64,000 bases of DNA from Corylus avellana (GCF_901000735.1 NC_081542.1:19111093-19175092); one strand, 5' to 3'; counted from the stretch's first letter, positions 10,228 to 22,639 are shown. The notes: generated by a model from the sequence alone, not told the origin. Numbers and translations: made by a program.

Positions 10228-12819
10228 TTGTTAATGATTGAAACCATGGATGTATCGACACACTCAGACATTAATAGTGGGGAGTCTGAGTCCGACAATG
10301 AAGAATCTGAAACCACAGATGATCTGTTGGCAGTTACCGTTCATGCATTAGTCGGCTACTCCAACCTGCAAACAATGAGGGTTAGCGGATATATCAAAAG
10401 CCAACCTGTCACAATTTTAATTGACATAGGTAGTACGAACAATTTTTTAGATGAGGATGTTGCCAAAAGACTTTCACTTCTGGTGGAAACCTGTGATAAG
10501 TTTGAGGTAAAGTTGGCAGACAGAAGAACCTTGACTTGTGAGGGTAAATGCTCGAGAGTAAAACTTTTAGTGCAAAATCAAGAGTTGCGAGCCGATTTTT
10601 ATCTATTACCACTGGGTGATTATGAAGTAGTGTTGGGAATTGAGTGCCTACGACCTCTGGGAGATGTACTATGGAATTTCTCAAAGTTAATTATGAAGTT
10701 CATGTTAAATGGGCAGAATGTGACTTTCCGCAGCAAACGAGGAGGAAATGTTACTACTGTTGGTAGCTACCGAAGGCAGAGGTCAATGAACAAGAGAAGC
10801 CAGAGATAGAATCACTTTTGGAGGAGTTCGAAGATATATTTTCAGAGCCCAAGACGTTGCCTCCAAAGCGAACCCATGATCACCATATTCCTCTCTTACC
10901 TGGAAGTGCACCAGCCAATGTTCGGCCATATTGTTATCCATATGTTTAAAAATCCAAGATTGAGAAGATTGTGAAGGAGATGCGAGATTCAGGTATTATC
11001 CAACACAGTGTTAGTCCTTACTCTTCTTCTGTTTTGTTGGTCAAGAAAGGATAGGTTGTGGAGAATGTGTGTTGACTATAGAGCATTAAATCACATCATT
11101 GTCAAAGATAAATATTCGATTCCTGTCATTTATGAGCTGCTTGATGAGTTAGGAGGTGCCCAACATTTTTCTAAGCTGGATTTGTGTTCTGGATACCATT
11201 AGATCCGAGTTCATGAGGATGACATACCCAAGACAGCTTTTAGGACTCATGACGGCCATTATGAGTTTTGGTAATGCCTTTTGGATTAACCAATGCGTCG
11301 TCTACTTTTCAGAGTCTGATGAATGATATTTTTCGACCATATCTCCGTAAGTTTGTATTAATCTTTTTTGATGACATCCTTATTTACAGCTCAACTATGG
11401 AAGATCATTTGGACCACTTGAGACTTGTTTTTACTATTTTACGAGAGCACTCATTATTTGTTAAGAAGTCCAAGGGTAGCTTTGTGAGAGCGGAAGTGGA
11501 GTATTTAGGTCATATTGTATCACGCAATGGTGTGGCAGCAGATCCATCCAAAATTCAGGCAATGGTCAATTGGCCCGTACCAAAAACAATCAAAGCCTTA
11601 CAAGGGTTCTTAGGGTTGACTGGGTACTATCGTAAGTTTGTAAAGGACTATGGTAAGATTAGTGCACCTTTAACGGTCTTATTGAAGAAGGATGCATTTC
11701 GATGGCATGATGTTGCAGGTGAGGCCTTTGCAAGACTCAAACAAACCGTGACAGCCACTCCTGTTCTTGCATTACCAGATTTCAACAAAATGTTTGTTCT
11801 TGAATGTGATGTGTCGAGATTAGGTATTGGGCAGTGTTAATGCAAGAATGTCGACCTATTGCTTTTACTAGTAAGGCATTGTCTCCTCAGCACTTAAGCT
11901 TGACTGTGTACGACAAAGAGATGATGGCTATCATCCATGCAGTAACTAAATGGAGGCCTTATTTGATCAGGCAACATTTCCAGATACGTACTGATCATCG
12001 AAGCTTGAAGTACATTCTTGAGCAACGAATTTCATCCATGGAACAACATAAATGGGTTACCAAATTATTGGGGTATGATTATGAAATTGTTTACAAAAAG
12101 GGAGCAGGGAACTTAGTTACAGATGCCTTGTCACGGATTCCGGAGCATTCACAGGTTTTTGCCATTTCTATTCCAGCATGTGCTACTCTTGATCAGATTA
12201 AAAAAGAACAACAAGAAGGCCCTGAATTAAAGAAAGTCATTCAAAAGCTAGAGCAAGATCCTTCCACTATTCCCCATTTCTCATGGCACACAGATCACTT
12301 GCGGTATAAGGAACGAATAGTTTTGGCTTCTCATTCTTCCCACAAATCAATTATTTTACAGGAATGTCATGACTCACCCAGTGCTCGGCATTCCGGATTC
12401 CTTCGTACTAACAGACGAATTACTTGTATTTTTTATTAGAAGGGTATGAAAGCGGACATCAAACAATTTGTCGCCGAATGTGAGACATGTCAACGTCAAA
12501 AGGGAGAAACAATAGTAAGCCCTGGACTATTACAGCCACACGCAATACCGGAGGAAGTATGGACAAACATATCCATGGATTTCAGAGAAGGATTACCATC
12601 ATCAAAAGGTAAAACTACCATTCTTGTGGTTGTCGACCGACTCACAAAATATGCTCATTTTTGCCCATTAGTACACCCATATACAGCGATCATTGTTGCT
12701 CAAGTATATGTGGATAATATTGGGAAGTTGCACGGGATTCTCCAATCTATTGTAAGTGATCGTGACGAGGTGTTTACTTCAAATTTTTGGAAGGAGCTAT
12801 TTCGATTGCAAGGAATTGT
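10228..12819 (+). pseudogene. pol region of the Ty3/gypsy element: protease, RT, RNase H, partial integrase (broken)
   Basis: The aspartic protease motif reads ILIDIGSTNNF, with I in place of the usual T or S after the catalytic aspartate. Reverse transcriptase shows [27 protein letters not shown] and the catalytic FDDILIYS. RNase H shows LECDVS, TDHRSLKYIL and VTDALSR. The integrase has the HHCC zinc region and the core start DRLTKYAHF, then stops after FRLQGIVV. Damage includes a stop at about 10807, one near 10948, one after GYH (11200), a one-base loss in a T run near 11274, a one-base loss near 11826, and a stop near 12437. No function remains. Confidence 0.85.
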
Positions 12820-14150
12820 TGTTATAAAAATCTACCTAAATTAATATGCAGATAATTGTATGTTTTACCCGCAAGTGCACGAGGTCAACATAGTAGTATA
12901 TGGTGCAAGTACAAGGTCATTCCCATGAGGATTGCTCAATTTTGCTTAGACTAGATTCCAAAAATAAAATAAAACAAAGATTGGATTTGAGTTGATAATA
13001 ATAAAAAGGTAGAGCTTTGATATCCACCACAAATTATATTTATATAATATATCAATATGCCAATGCTTTGATTATGTTTTGTATATCTAATGTTTGTCAA
13101 CCTAAGGGCATGGGTGTCTACTCCTTAAGCTATTGATTTCCCTAACCAACGAATTAGGCATGAGTGTCTACTCTAATTCTTTTCTTTCTTAAAAGATTTA
13201 GCATGGGTGTCTACTAAGTTGTTCTTTAAGAAAACATAAAACTATGAAAATCGACAAATACATGAGACCTAAGGGCATGGGTGTCTACTCCCGGTTCCCC
13301 ATGTTGATTAACCCAAGAACCAATGTGGATTTCTTTTGTTACTTTTATTAAATCCAGGACTCGGTCATCCAAATTGATTTAATTAACTAGTCCATACCAC
13401 ATGTATATGTTGATCTGGCACACACATATGAGGAATTCATGAAAGCAAGAATTAATCAAGTTAAATACCACAACATGATCATCACAAAGGCGCCAATATT
13501 GAATATTAACTAAAAATAACTAGGGCTTCAATCTAGCCCTACTAAATAAATTTGTTACACATAAGTTTGATGTTAAATATCTTCATAAAATAAAATAAAA
13601 GAAAGGAAAATAATAAACCCGAAACTTGAACTTGAAGAGCTCCAATTCTTCTCCTTGGAAAGTGTATATATTCTAGACGTTTAAGGGTCTATTTATAAGC
13701 CTTAGGAATACTCTAGAAACCCTAAAAATCGTAGGGTTTGAGCCTTAGTTTGCACTAAGTTACAAAACCCTAGAAGTTGCACTTTCCATATCAAGGCTGG
13801 CGGCTGACTTGCCCATCACACACGGGTGCGCTCGATCGTAGCCCGTGTGCGATCGATCATAGGTCTGCAATCGATCCTCTTATGCTGGCATTCGATCGTA
13901 GATGCCTTGCACTTTGTGGTCTTCGCCTGTAGTGCGTTCGATCGTAGCTCCCATGCGATCAATCGCACTACCAGCGCCTTTAATATTCTCAAAATAGCTC
14001 TTTTAAGTTCGAAACTTCTGAGATTGCTTCTTTTTCTTCAAATGACCTATAAAAGCAAGGAAAACACATAAAAGAACTAAAATGGCATAAACTAACTAAA
14101 ACTAAAGGATTAACACATGTAAGTTAGGGGATAAAAATATGAACTTAACA
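12820..14150 (-). mobile_element. Minus-strand LTR of the main non-autonomous family (copy D)
   Basis: Read on the minus strand it starts TGTTAAG and ends near TTTTTATAACA, inside the gypsy integrase. GATCGAGCGCA-type words occur at about 13826-13970 and the hairpin array at about 13100-13305. A polypurine tract in reverse (CACCCCAAACTTACA) follows at 14151, so this is the 3' LTR of a minus-strand element. About 10 bases near its U3 start are missing compared with copy E. Confidence 0.8.
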
Positions 14151-14165
14151 CACCCCAAACTTACA

Positions 14166-14870
14166 TGATGAGTGCCAAATATTGCATATTTAGACTCCTT
14201 AATTTGCATTTGCTAAGCCTTTAGCTTTATTATGTTCTAATGTTTTGGTTAGTTTTGGTGTTTTTGTGATTTGTAGGTTGTTAAGAGAAAAATGATGCTA
14301 TAAGGTGATATTTGCAACTCATTCCATTAATTCTGGGGCTTGAGACACTTCATGGAGCATTGGCAGCAAATTGGGATCGAGCGATGATTCACACTCGATG
14401 AGTCCCACTAAAAAAGGCAATATCTAGAGTTGTATAGCTCAGATTGAGGTGATCTTGGTGTCATTAGAAAGCTAACTCAAAGATCTACAAAGTTATGTTT
14501 CACAAGAGTAGGCTATTTCCGACTAAAACTGCACTCGAGGGCACGTTTAGTGTGATCGAGCGCACTCATGCCCTGCGCGGCAAAACACATGTTGCATGAG
14601 TGCGATCAAGCGCACTCGGCCAACCTGGCAATGCTAAAACCCTAAAATTAGCTTATAAATATCATTCTTTTTCTTTGTAAACATACAGAGAAGAGCCACG
14701 GGCTTCGTACTTTGTCAAAATTCGTGTTTTCTGGGTTTTTGGAGCTTTGAACTCCAATTCTATTGTAAGTTCTACTTTTCTCATGATGTCAATTCAATTG
14801 TTTATTGTTTTTGTTATCATGAGACGCTAAAACTTTCAACTAAGGTTGAAGATGAAGTCTCGTCATTGAA
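14166..14870 (+). mobile_element. Truncated copy of the second LTR family
   Basis: Starts TGATGAGTGCC right after TTACA (14161-14165), exactly as the complete LTR at 16398. It breaks off at the tandem-duplication junction. It contains GATCGAGCGCA-type words at about 14540-14620. Confidence 0.75.
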
Positions 14871-15041
14871 ATATTCTCATTTCTGCCCATTAGTACACCC
14901 ATATACAGCGATCATTGTTGCTCAAGTATTTGTGGATAATATTGTGAAGTTGCACGGGATTCCCCAATCTATTGTAAGTGATAGTGACGAGGTGTTTACT
15001 TCAAATTTTTGGAATGAGCTATTTCGATTGCAAGGAATTGT
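14871..15041 (+). pseudogene. Duplicated fragment of the Ty3/gypsy integrase
   Basis: About 170 bases match 12650-12819 and encode a piece of the integrase core from HFCPLVHPYT to FRLQGIVV. It exists only because the 2.2-kb segment was duplicated in tandem. Its position, flanked by two LTRs of other families, has no functional meaning. Confidence 0.8.
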
Positions 15042-16381
15042 TGTTACAAATATCTACCTAAATTAATAGGCAAATAATTGTATGTTTTACCCGCAAGTAC
15101 ACGAGGTCAACATAGTAGTATATGGTGCAAGTACAAGGTCATTCCCACGAGGATTGCTCAATTTTGCTTAGAATAGATTCCAAAAATAAAATAAAACAAA
15201 GATTGGATTTGAGTTGATAATAATAAAAAGGTAGGGCTTTGATATCCACCACTAATTATATTTATATAATATATCAATATGCCAATGCTTTGATCATGTT
15301 TTGTATATTTAATGTTTGTCAACCTAAGGGCATGGGTGTTTACTTTTTAAGCTATTGATTTTCCTAAGCAACGAATTAGGCATGAGTGTCTACTCTAATT
15401 CTTTTCTTTCTTAAAGGATTTAGCATGGGTGTCTACTAAGTTGTTTTTTAAGAAAGCATAAAACTGTGGAAATCGACAAACATATGAGACCTAAGGGCAT
15501 GGGTGTCCACTCCCGGTTCCCCATGTTGATTAACCAAAGAACCGGTGTGAATTTCTTTTGTTACTTTTATTAAACCCAGGACTCGGTCATCCAAATTGAT
15601 TTAACTAACTAGTCCATACCACATGCATATGTTGATCTGGCACACACATATGAGGAATTCATGAAAAAATGAATTAATCAAGTTAAATACCACAACATGA
15701 TCATCACAAAGGCGCCAATATTGAATATTAACTAAACATAACTAGGCCTTCAATCTAGCCCTACTAAATAAATTAGTTACACATAAGTTTGATGTTAAAC
15801 ATCTTCATAAATAAAATAAAAGAAAGGAAAAGAATAAACCTGAAACTTGAACTTGGAGAGCTCCAATTCTTCTCCTTGGAAAGTGTATGTATTCTAGAGG
15901 TTTAAGGGTCTATTTATAAGCCTTAGGAATACTCTAGAAACCCTAAAAATCATAGGGTTTGAGCCTTAGTTTGCACTAAGTTACAAAACCCTAGAAGTTG
16001 CACTTTCCATATCAAGGCTGGCAGCTGACTTGCCCATCACACATGGGTGCGCTCGATCGCAGCCCTTGTGCGATTGATCGCAGGTCTGCGATCGATCCTC
16101 TTGTGCTAGCATTCGATCGCAGGTGCCTTGTGCTTTGTGGTCTTCGCCTGTAGAGCGCTCAATTGTTGCTCCCATGCGATCAATCGCACTACCAGCGCCT
16201 CCATTATTCTCAAAATAGCTCTTTTAAGTTCGAAACTTCTGAGATTGCTTCTTTTTCTTCAAATGACCTACAAAAGCAAGGAAAACACATAAAAGAACTA
16301 AAATGACATAAATTAACTAAAACTAAAGGATTAACGCATGTGAGTTAAGGGCTAAAAATATGAATATTTTAGCACTTAACA
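15042..16381 (-). mobile_element. Minus-strand LTR of the main non-autonomous family (copy E)
   Basis: This is the unit-2 counterpart of copy D and is 1340 bases long with the TG...CA ends on the minus strand. The reversed polypurine tract CACCCCCAAACTTACA follows at 16382. U3 words of the GATCGAGCGCA type lie at about 16045-16190. The hairpin array is at about 15325-15525; the fourth hairpin is damaged by point changes in its stem. Confidence 0.8.
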
Positions 16382-16397
16382 CACCCCCAAACTTACA

Positions 16398-17715
16398 TGA
16401 TGAGTGCCAAATATTGCATATTTGGACCCTTTAATTTGCATTTGCTAAGCCTTTAGCTTTATTATGTTATGATGTTTTGGTTAGTTTTGGTGTTTTTGTG
16501 ATTTGTAAGTTGTTAAGAGAAAAATACAGCTATAAGGTGATATTTGCAACTCATTCCATTAATTCTAGGGCTTGAGACACTTCATAGAGCATTGGCAGCA
16601 AATTGGGATCGAGCGATGATTCACACTCAACGAGTCCCACTAAAAAAGGCCATATCTAGAGTTGTATAGCTCAGATTGAGGTAATCTTGGTGTCATTAGA
16701 AAGCTAACTCAAATATCTACAAAGTCATGTTTCACAAGAGTAGGCTAATTCCGACTGGAAGTGCACTCGAGCACACGTTTAGTGCGATCGAGCGCACTCA
16801 GGCCCTGCGCGGCAAAACACATGTTGCATGAGTGCGATCGAGCACATCTAGAGTGCGATCGAGAACACTTGGCCAACCTGGCAGCGCTAAAACCCTAAAA
16901 TTAGCTTATAAATGTCATTCTCTTTCATTGTAAACGTACAGAGACGAGCCAGGGGCGTCGTACTTTGTCCAAATTCGTGTTTTCTGGGTTTTTGGAGCTT
17001 TGAACTCCAATTCTATTGTAAGTTCTATTTTTCTCATGATGTCAATTCAATTGTTTATTGTTTTTGCTATTATGAGAGGCTAAAACTTTCAACTAAGGTT
17101 GAAGATGAAGCCTCTTCATTGATAAATATACATGTTCTTGTCGTTTTATATATACAATGAAACTATTTTATGAAAGTGTTGTTCAAAAGTCAATTCAACT
17201 GTTTGATTAAGTTTACTTGATTGGATGTTGGTATTATACTCATGCTTAGTTTAATATTCGTTGTGTTTCGTCCGGGGATACATCGAATTATTGGATTGAG
17301 ACTAATATCCATTGTGATCTGCGGATACAATGGATGATTTGATCTCAATTAAATATTCCTTGTGATTCTTTTAACAGATAGATTCATCGAATGATTTAAT
17401 TTGCGTGTTTACAATTTTTGAACAATGTATTTGGGTTGACTATTGTATGCATAAAATGCAAGACATGTTGTTTGATTTGGCGAGGCGGATTCGGAAACCT
17501 TAGAATTTTTCATTACTTGTTTTCAAATTGTTTTGTTTAGTTTATGTTTTTGCACGACACAAATACAAAAATTGGAACTAGGTTAAGATAAAATTGGGTT
17601 AAACTAGAAAATTGATTTTTGCAAACACATCTCCCTGTGGATTCAACCTCGCACTTGCACACACTTTACTGCACACGACTCGTGCACTTGCGAGTACAAT
17701 TAAATTTGTACATCA
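16398..17715 (+). mobile_element. Solo LTR of the second family, with target-site duplication
   Basis: Starts TGATGAGTGCC and ends TTTGTACATCA. The 5-base duplication TTACA flanks it at 16393-16397 and 17716-17720, and removing it restores the internal sequence of the minus-strand element (compare 3470-3492 in reverse). It therefore inserted a few bases from the polypurine tract. Its first 40 bases resemble the main LTR family, while the rest differs apart from shared modules: GATCGAGCGCA words at 16785-16860 and the block around 16695-16720. No coding sequence is seen. Confidence 0.85.
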
Positions 17716-18480
17716 TTACATATTGCTAGTCCCTTAGCAATACAAAACTAAAGACTAAATAAAAAAACATAAAAAGATAAATCCATCTTTCGTGGGATAT
17801 ACGATTGCATTCAACGTATGCAACAAGCCTTTTAGACCTCTAGGAATTCCCTAGAGGACGAGTGAAGTCTTGCGAGGGTTTTCTAGAAATGTTACCCACA
17901 AACATCATGCACAATTTTTGTTATTCCAAAAATTAAAGTATCACTTCAAGATCATGATTTTCATTCATTAGCAAGCTTAAAAAAAATGAACTCCATTTTC
18001 ACAATGAATTGGAATCTCAAAGTTCAATTACTTACAAAGAACATGATAAACATCACAAGTTTGAAAACAGTGTAAAGTGAATTAGCACAAAATTATGAGG
18101 CTTCCAAGTAGTTACAATGTGCAATGTCTCCATATCTCAAAATTCACTGAAATCCCTATTCAAATGAACAACAATGGCATATTTCTTTTTTCTCTTTTTT
18201 TTTTTTTTTTAGTCAGGTTGTGCAATGTTTGGTTCTCTTAAGCTTTCTAATTGACCCATGTAACGAGTGTTAAGTCAATGACTCCCAAGCCAGATAGTTT
18301 TAGAACATTAGGCGTAGAGACACCCCTAGGACTTACTAACTTGAGTAAAAAAGGATGCAAAACCAAACTAATCATGACATCAATCAAATCAAAATTTTCA
18401 CCTTTTGACGTGAACACTCAATGCTTTGAGCAAGATGTTCAGTTACTCAGTGAAAAGCTTATCAATGATCATCATTTTTT
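17716..18480 (-). mobile_element. Internal region of the minus-strand non-autonomous element
   Basis: Reverse complement of the internal region at about 2700-3480, including TTGCTAGTCCCTTAGCAA next to the polypurine tract and the stretch with TTGACCCATGTAACG. It continues the element whose 3' LTR is copy E. No 5' LTR is recognisable to the right, so the element is incomplete. No coding capacity is visible. Confidence 0.7.
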
Positions 18481-18789
18481 TTTTTTTTTGTTTCTTCTTC
18501 ACATATATATATATGTCAAAGTATTCATCTAATAAATCATCCAGTTTACCCAAGATATACAAACACACACATCAGACTTCATGTCATACCTCACAAATCA
18601 TGTGTTAATGTGCTTGTATGAGATTAGATCAAACATGTGATTTTTCAACTGTCCTAAGCAAGTAACCAAACCAACAAATTCTCTCATCAGATCATGTGTT
18701 CAAAATTTTAGCTCACTGATGAATTCAAGCCATAATTCTTTCAGATTAACCTAAAATTTCAGGGCAAACATGAGCATGCATAAATATTT
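18481..18789. other. AT-rich non-coding stretch
   Basis: Probably the continuation of the degenerate element to the left. I see no open frame or RNA gene of note. Confidence 0.35.
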
Positions 18790-18970
18790 TTAGGAAAAAA
18801 TATAAAAAAGCCCCCCAAATTACCAGCCGTTTTCGATTTAGCCCCCTGATACTCCAAAAGTGATAAAGTAGCCCCCCAAACTACCAAACTTTCGCATTTT
18901 GGCCACTATGTTAGTCAACACTGTTAGTCTGGACGGAAACTGCAAAACGACGCCGTTTTATTAGGGGTAA
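18790..18970. mobile_element. Probable terminal region of a DNA transposon (MULE-like)
   Basis: The words AGCCCCCCAAA, TAGCCCCCTGATAC and AGCCCCCCAAACTACC follow each other, then GTTAGTCAACACTGTTAGTC and AACGACGCCGTTTTA. Such C-tract-rich ends with a GTTAGTC-type block are common in plant transposon termini. A second, inverted end was not found downstream to about 22.3 kb, so the assignment stays tentative. Confidence 0.35.
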
Positions 18971-19331
18971 GTTACGAAAATGCCCTTGTATGATTTTATT
19001 TATTTATTTATTATTTTTATTTTTTAAAGCAGGAGCAAAAAGGCGCCGTTTTTGCTTAGGGAAATAGTTGTATATATTTGTTTATGTCTTCATCGTCTCC
19101 TTCACAGCGCCCATCGTTGCCTTCCTCCCTTCACGCAGCCCCCCGCACGGTGTCGCCCGATCGTCGCCTTCCCTTCATGCACCCGCACGATGCCGTCTGC
19201 CCGGTCGTCACCTTCACGCAGCCCCCGCACGTTGCCGTCTCGCAGCCCCCGCACGCTACCGTCTGGCCGATCGTCTCCCTCATGAGACTCCCTCACGTAG
19301 CCGGTCCCGTTGTCCCGTCCCGTCGTCAACG

Positions 19332-20039
19332 ATGGAAAAGTTTGCCGGCGAAGATGATGCGAATGGCTGTGTAATGTCGGTGGGAAGTTCACCGACAAAG
19401 TCTACCTCTGTGTGTACGAAATGCCTATGCGGAATTGAATCACGAGTGATGACTTCTCGCACGCAGAAAAATCTTGGTAGAAGGTTTATTGGATGCGGTA
19501 AATACAAGGTGCGAATTTAGGTTTTAAAAATTAGGGATTTTCAATTTCTTTCTTTCTTTCTTTCTGCTTTTCTCCATTTGATTCAATTCTGTACAATGAT
19601 TGCAGGTTTGGATTTGTGGGTCTCTTCTAAGAGATGTGTTCCATGTTGTGTAGCCAATGTTTTTTGGTGGGTTCCATTTGTGGGTCTCTGCTTTTTTATG
19701 GGTTCCATTTGATGTTTTTATGATGACTACTTATATTAGACGTTTTTCATTTGATTCTGTGATGAGGATAGAAGACTTAGGCCTCTAATAATATGAATTT
19801 GTTTGAGTAGGTAAGCTGCCAAAAAATGAAGGAAAAAAAAAAAAAGGATATTTGATGAACATATTCATCTACTTTTGAAATGCAGGACCCCATTTTCTAG
19901 GATCCATTCATCACTTTGTATCCCAATAGCATAAGTTTAATTATTATCCTTGTTTGCCTTATTAATTTGGTTAATTGCTTCTTGAAGTTTAATGACATTG
20001 TTTTTATGTACATGATGAAAACGTATATCAATCTATTCC

Positions 20040-20073
<34 letters not shown>

Positions 20074-20754
20074 TACATGGTATATATTCCCATTCCATGC
20101 GACTGTTTTAGCTCTCTATTAGAGCAGACAACAATTATTTATTTATTTATTTTTCTAAGCAAATAAAGATAATGTTAATTACAAAGGTGGGTCTTTAGAC
20201 TTTTTTTTTTTTTTTTTTATTAGACTTAGGCATGTCCATTACCAAATAAGGCCGGCCTTGTTTGACAAAGGTTTTGGGTCTCTTCCATTGGAGTATTGGA
20301 AAATTGAAGGAAAACCATGTATATAGATGTAACTATTTCACACTCCAGAAATAGAAATAGTTTGAAAGCTCAGAAAGTCTCCTTTTGTTGTTGTCTTTTT
20401 TGTCTTCTTTTCTTTTTGACTCTCTGAAATCAAATAACATTGAAGACTCCATTGTGAATTATATTACACTCTGTTTGTGAATTGGTTAGTAATTCTCATT
20501 TATGAAATATGCAGAACGAAGGTGATCGTGGTTGTGATTATTTTATGTTGGTTGACGAAGAAGCTATGCTCCCTGTGTCACAGTTTAATGCCCAAATAGC
20601 TGATCAGAAGAAAGGTTTTGAAACTGAACTGGTGAAGTTGATGTTGCTGATTGTTGTTGAAAAGTGCAAAAATAATAGCATCGAAAAAAAACTTAAGGAT
20701 GTCATTGGCCACTTGTTTGATCTTAGTTTTTTTGTTGTTGTCTTGTTTTGTTAA
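19332..20754 (+). CDS. GRF-type zinc-finger protein, two exons
   Basis: Exon 1 is 19332-19508 and exon 2 is 20515-20754. The donor AAG|GTGCGA and acceptor ATGCAG|AAC give a phase-0 join and a 138-residue protein. The join completes a GRF zinc finger: CLCG, then MTSRTQKNLGRRFIGC in exon 1, and RGCDYFMLVDEE in exon 2. This cysteine pattern and the GRRF signature define the family, which binds single-stranded nucleic acid in other proteins. The rest is a short helical stretch with a hydrophobic C-terminus (LFDLSFFVVVLFC), possibly a membrane anchor. Small plant proteins of this layout are common and often lie near transposons, as here (18790-18970). Whether it is a host gene or transposon cargo is open. 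Confidence 0.7.
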
Positions 20755-21555
20755 TGATAGGGAGAAACGTCATTGCACTGTTAGTAGGGCAATGTTGCCG
20801 TGAGAGGGAGAAACCTATGTAGTTTAAGGACTATTATTTAGTGTGTTGTATTAAAGTGCGAAACCTATGTGTTAGTAGGTATATGTTTGAGATGTTTCAA
20901 TTTTCTGATACGACAATTTGATGAGTTTCAATTGTTTGTACATTTACCTATTTCAACCGAATTGCATTGCTTGTATTCTATAAAGCAGTGTTTACACCTA
21001 GTCCTGGTGTAATTGGTGTTTTCCTTGTACAATTGTAGTTAAGAGTTTGTTCATGATACAATTTGATAAGTTCAATTTTCTATCACAAATTACAATGGTT
21101 TTACACACAAGGTAAATGTGTCTAAACATAAACCAAATATATATTACACATCCAAAATCACCAAATTGTAACGGCTACAAGGTAAATGTGTCTACCATTA
21201 CCCATATACATATTATACATCCAAAACGACCAAATTGTAGCATTATATATATACACACATCCACAATGATCAATTATCTCTATAGTAATCCGTTTCCTTG
21301 GAGTCTAATATTTTTGCCAATCTGACTTCTTCATTTTTCTCTTGTTAGCCTCCATGACTGCAATTGCCTTCTCCACGGTCTGTACAATAGTTTTACCTCT
21401 TCTGGCATGCGCTGATGTACATACAGTAGTACACCCCAACTGTTGTTGAGAAGGCTGAGAAGATCCGCTTGATTGAGCAGACACTTCTAGTTGCGATGTT
21501 CCATGTTCCTCCGTCAAGTGTGGGCTCACATTTGGGGAACCATAAAAAAGAATCC

Positions 21556-21601
<46 letters not shown>

Positions 21602-22354
21602 TTCAATGAGTAAAGGATTTAAATTCCATGCAATGAAATTTTCTTACTGTAATATGGCAGCAATATTTCATCTGCAACAGTAAATAAGGGAAAAAAAATA
21701 AAATAATGGCCAACAGTAAATAATACATTTTTATATTAATCACTTAATAATAAATAAATAAATAGTAGCAAAAGTATAAAAAACAATATTACTATTCTTC
21801 CGATAGATCGCGGGAGTTTTGAGAATGTTGAACTAGTATTCTAAAAGTTTTGTGAATTTCTAGATAAGTATGAATAAATAGGCTACGGAGTACTATTTGC
21901 AAACATGAGGTTATGTGCTTCAAGGATAGACTTTGTTTTTTTGTTATCAATACAAGATAAAAGACATTAACAAACAATTTAAAACACACACACATATATA
22001 TATATATATATATGTCACATCATAACATTTTGGAGGAAATAAAAAATACTTCAAAACTAAACATATTGACAAACATACTCAATTTTTAATATTTTCTTAT
22101 CATACTAAAAGTTCATTATAAAATCGAACTTACATGCACTTGCTATGTATACCTAACTTCTCATGCAAAAACGCATATTAAGCAAATTAAAACCTAACTT
22201 TTTTGTTTTGTTCTGCTTTTTGGAGGCTTTATAGGCTTCATAGGATTTTCATCAAATTTCTATCTAGAAATTTGATATATGTCTTAAGGAGGGATTTACA
22301 GCAATTTGTCACACCACATGTGAGTGAGATGGTCTATTGGTACTCATGTGCTAG
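20755..22354. other. AT-rich non-coding stretch with (TA)n and a weak minus-strand ORF
   Basis: A pure TA run of about 40 bases lies at about 21560-21598. A minus-strand frame of 74 codons at 21305-21529 has an ordinary amino-acid composition (basic C-terminus MEANKRKMKKSDWQKY), but I do not recognise it and see no exon to join it with. It could be the tail of a transposase. Confidence 0.3.
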
Positions 22355-22639
22355 GCCACGTTTGGTAAACGATTTCGTTTCAATACTATTCATCTTATTT
22401 TTTTTCATTTTTTCAACGTTCTTACTTTTTACATTACATCAATCATTTTTATTATTCTCAAACAAATAAACAAATCACTACAAAATAAAAAAATTTCATT
22501 TTTCCGTACCAAACATTCTTACTTTTTCACTTTTTTCAATATATATATATATATTCTTACTCTCTTTTTTTTTACATCAATCAATTTTTTCTACAGTTAT
22601 CAAATCATTCAAACTCCAAAACCCTTTACCAAACGGAGT
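22355..22639. mobile_element. MITE with TTTGGTAAA inverted ends
   Basis: The left end CGTTTGGTAAACG and right end CTTTACCAAACGG are inverted repeats about 280 bases apart, around AT-rich sequence without coding capacity. The ends are hAT-like. Similar words flank it on both sides (GTGCTAG left, GTACTAG right), which may be a mutated target-site duplication. Confidence 0.5.

Larger units (their letters stand above)
9155..12819 (+). mobile_element. Decayed Ty3/gypsy retrotransposon, interrupted in the integrase
   Basis: The order gag, zinc knuckle, protease, reverse transcriptase, RNase H, integrase is that of Ty3/gypsy. An AT-rich stretch with repeated CCTA(C)TAGGATTAGG-like words and a TATA-like CTATAAAAAG (9155 to about 9350) looks like the remains of a 5' LTR, without a clean TG start. 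The element ends abruptly in the integrase core, where a minus-strand LTR (12820) has inserted. The remaining 3' part and 3' LTR are not in the window. Multiple stops and frameshifts show long inactivity. Confidence 0.85.
12648..17124. repeat. Tandem duplication of a 2.2-kb composite segment
   Basis: Unit 1 (about 12648-14870) and unit 2 (about 14871-17124) contain the same series: end of the gypsy integrase, minus-strand LTR, polypurine tract, TTACA and the start of the related LTR. At the junction near 14870 the interior of the related LTR is joined to the gypsy integrase; the shared word AAATAT at both parent sites suggests microhomology. The two units have many point differences, so the duplication is not recent. 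Confidence 0.8.

Noticed and set aside
12820..14150. Copy D and copy E taken as the two LTRs of one element
   Set aside because: Both are in the same orientation with the polypurine tract on the same side and gypsy fragments before each; the tandem duplication explains them better.
19052..19520. Overlapping open frames in all frames, rich in proline, arginine and serine
   Set aside because: Only the frame from 19332 fits a domain (GRF) after splicing. The upstream GC-rich frames are by-products of CpG-rich leader sequence.
21305..21529. Transposase tail or SWIM-type fragment
   Set aside because: Serine/glutamine-rich start and basic end only; no motif that I can support.
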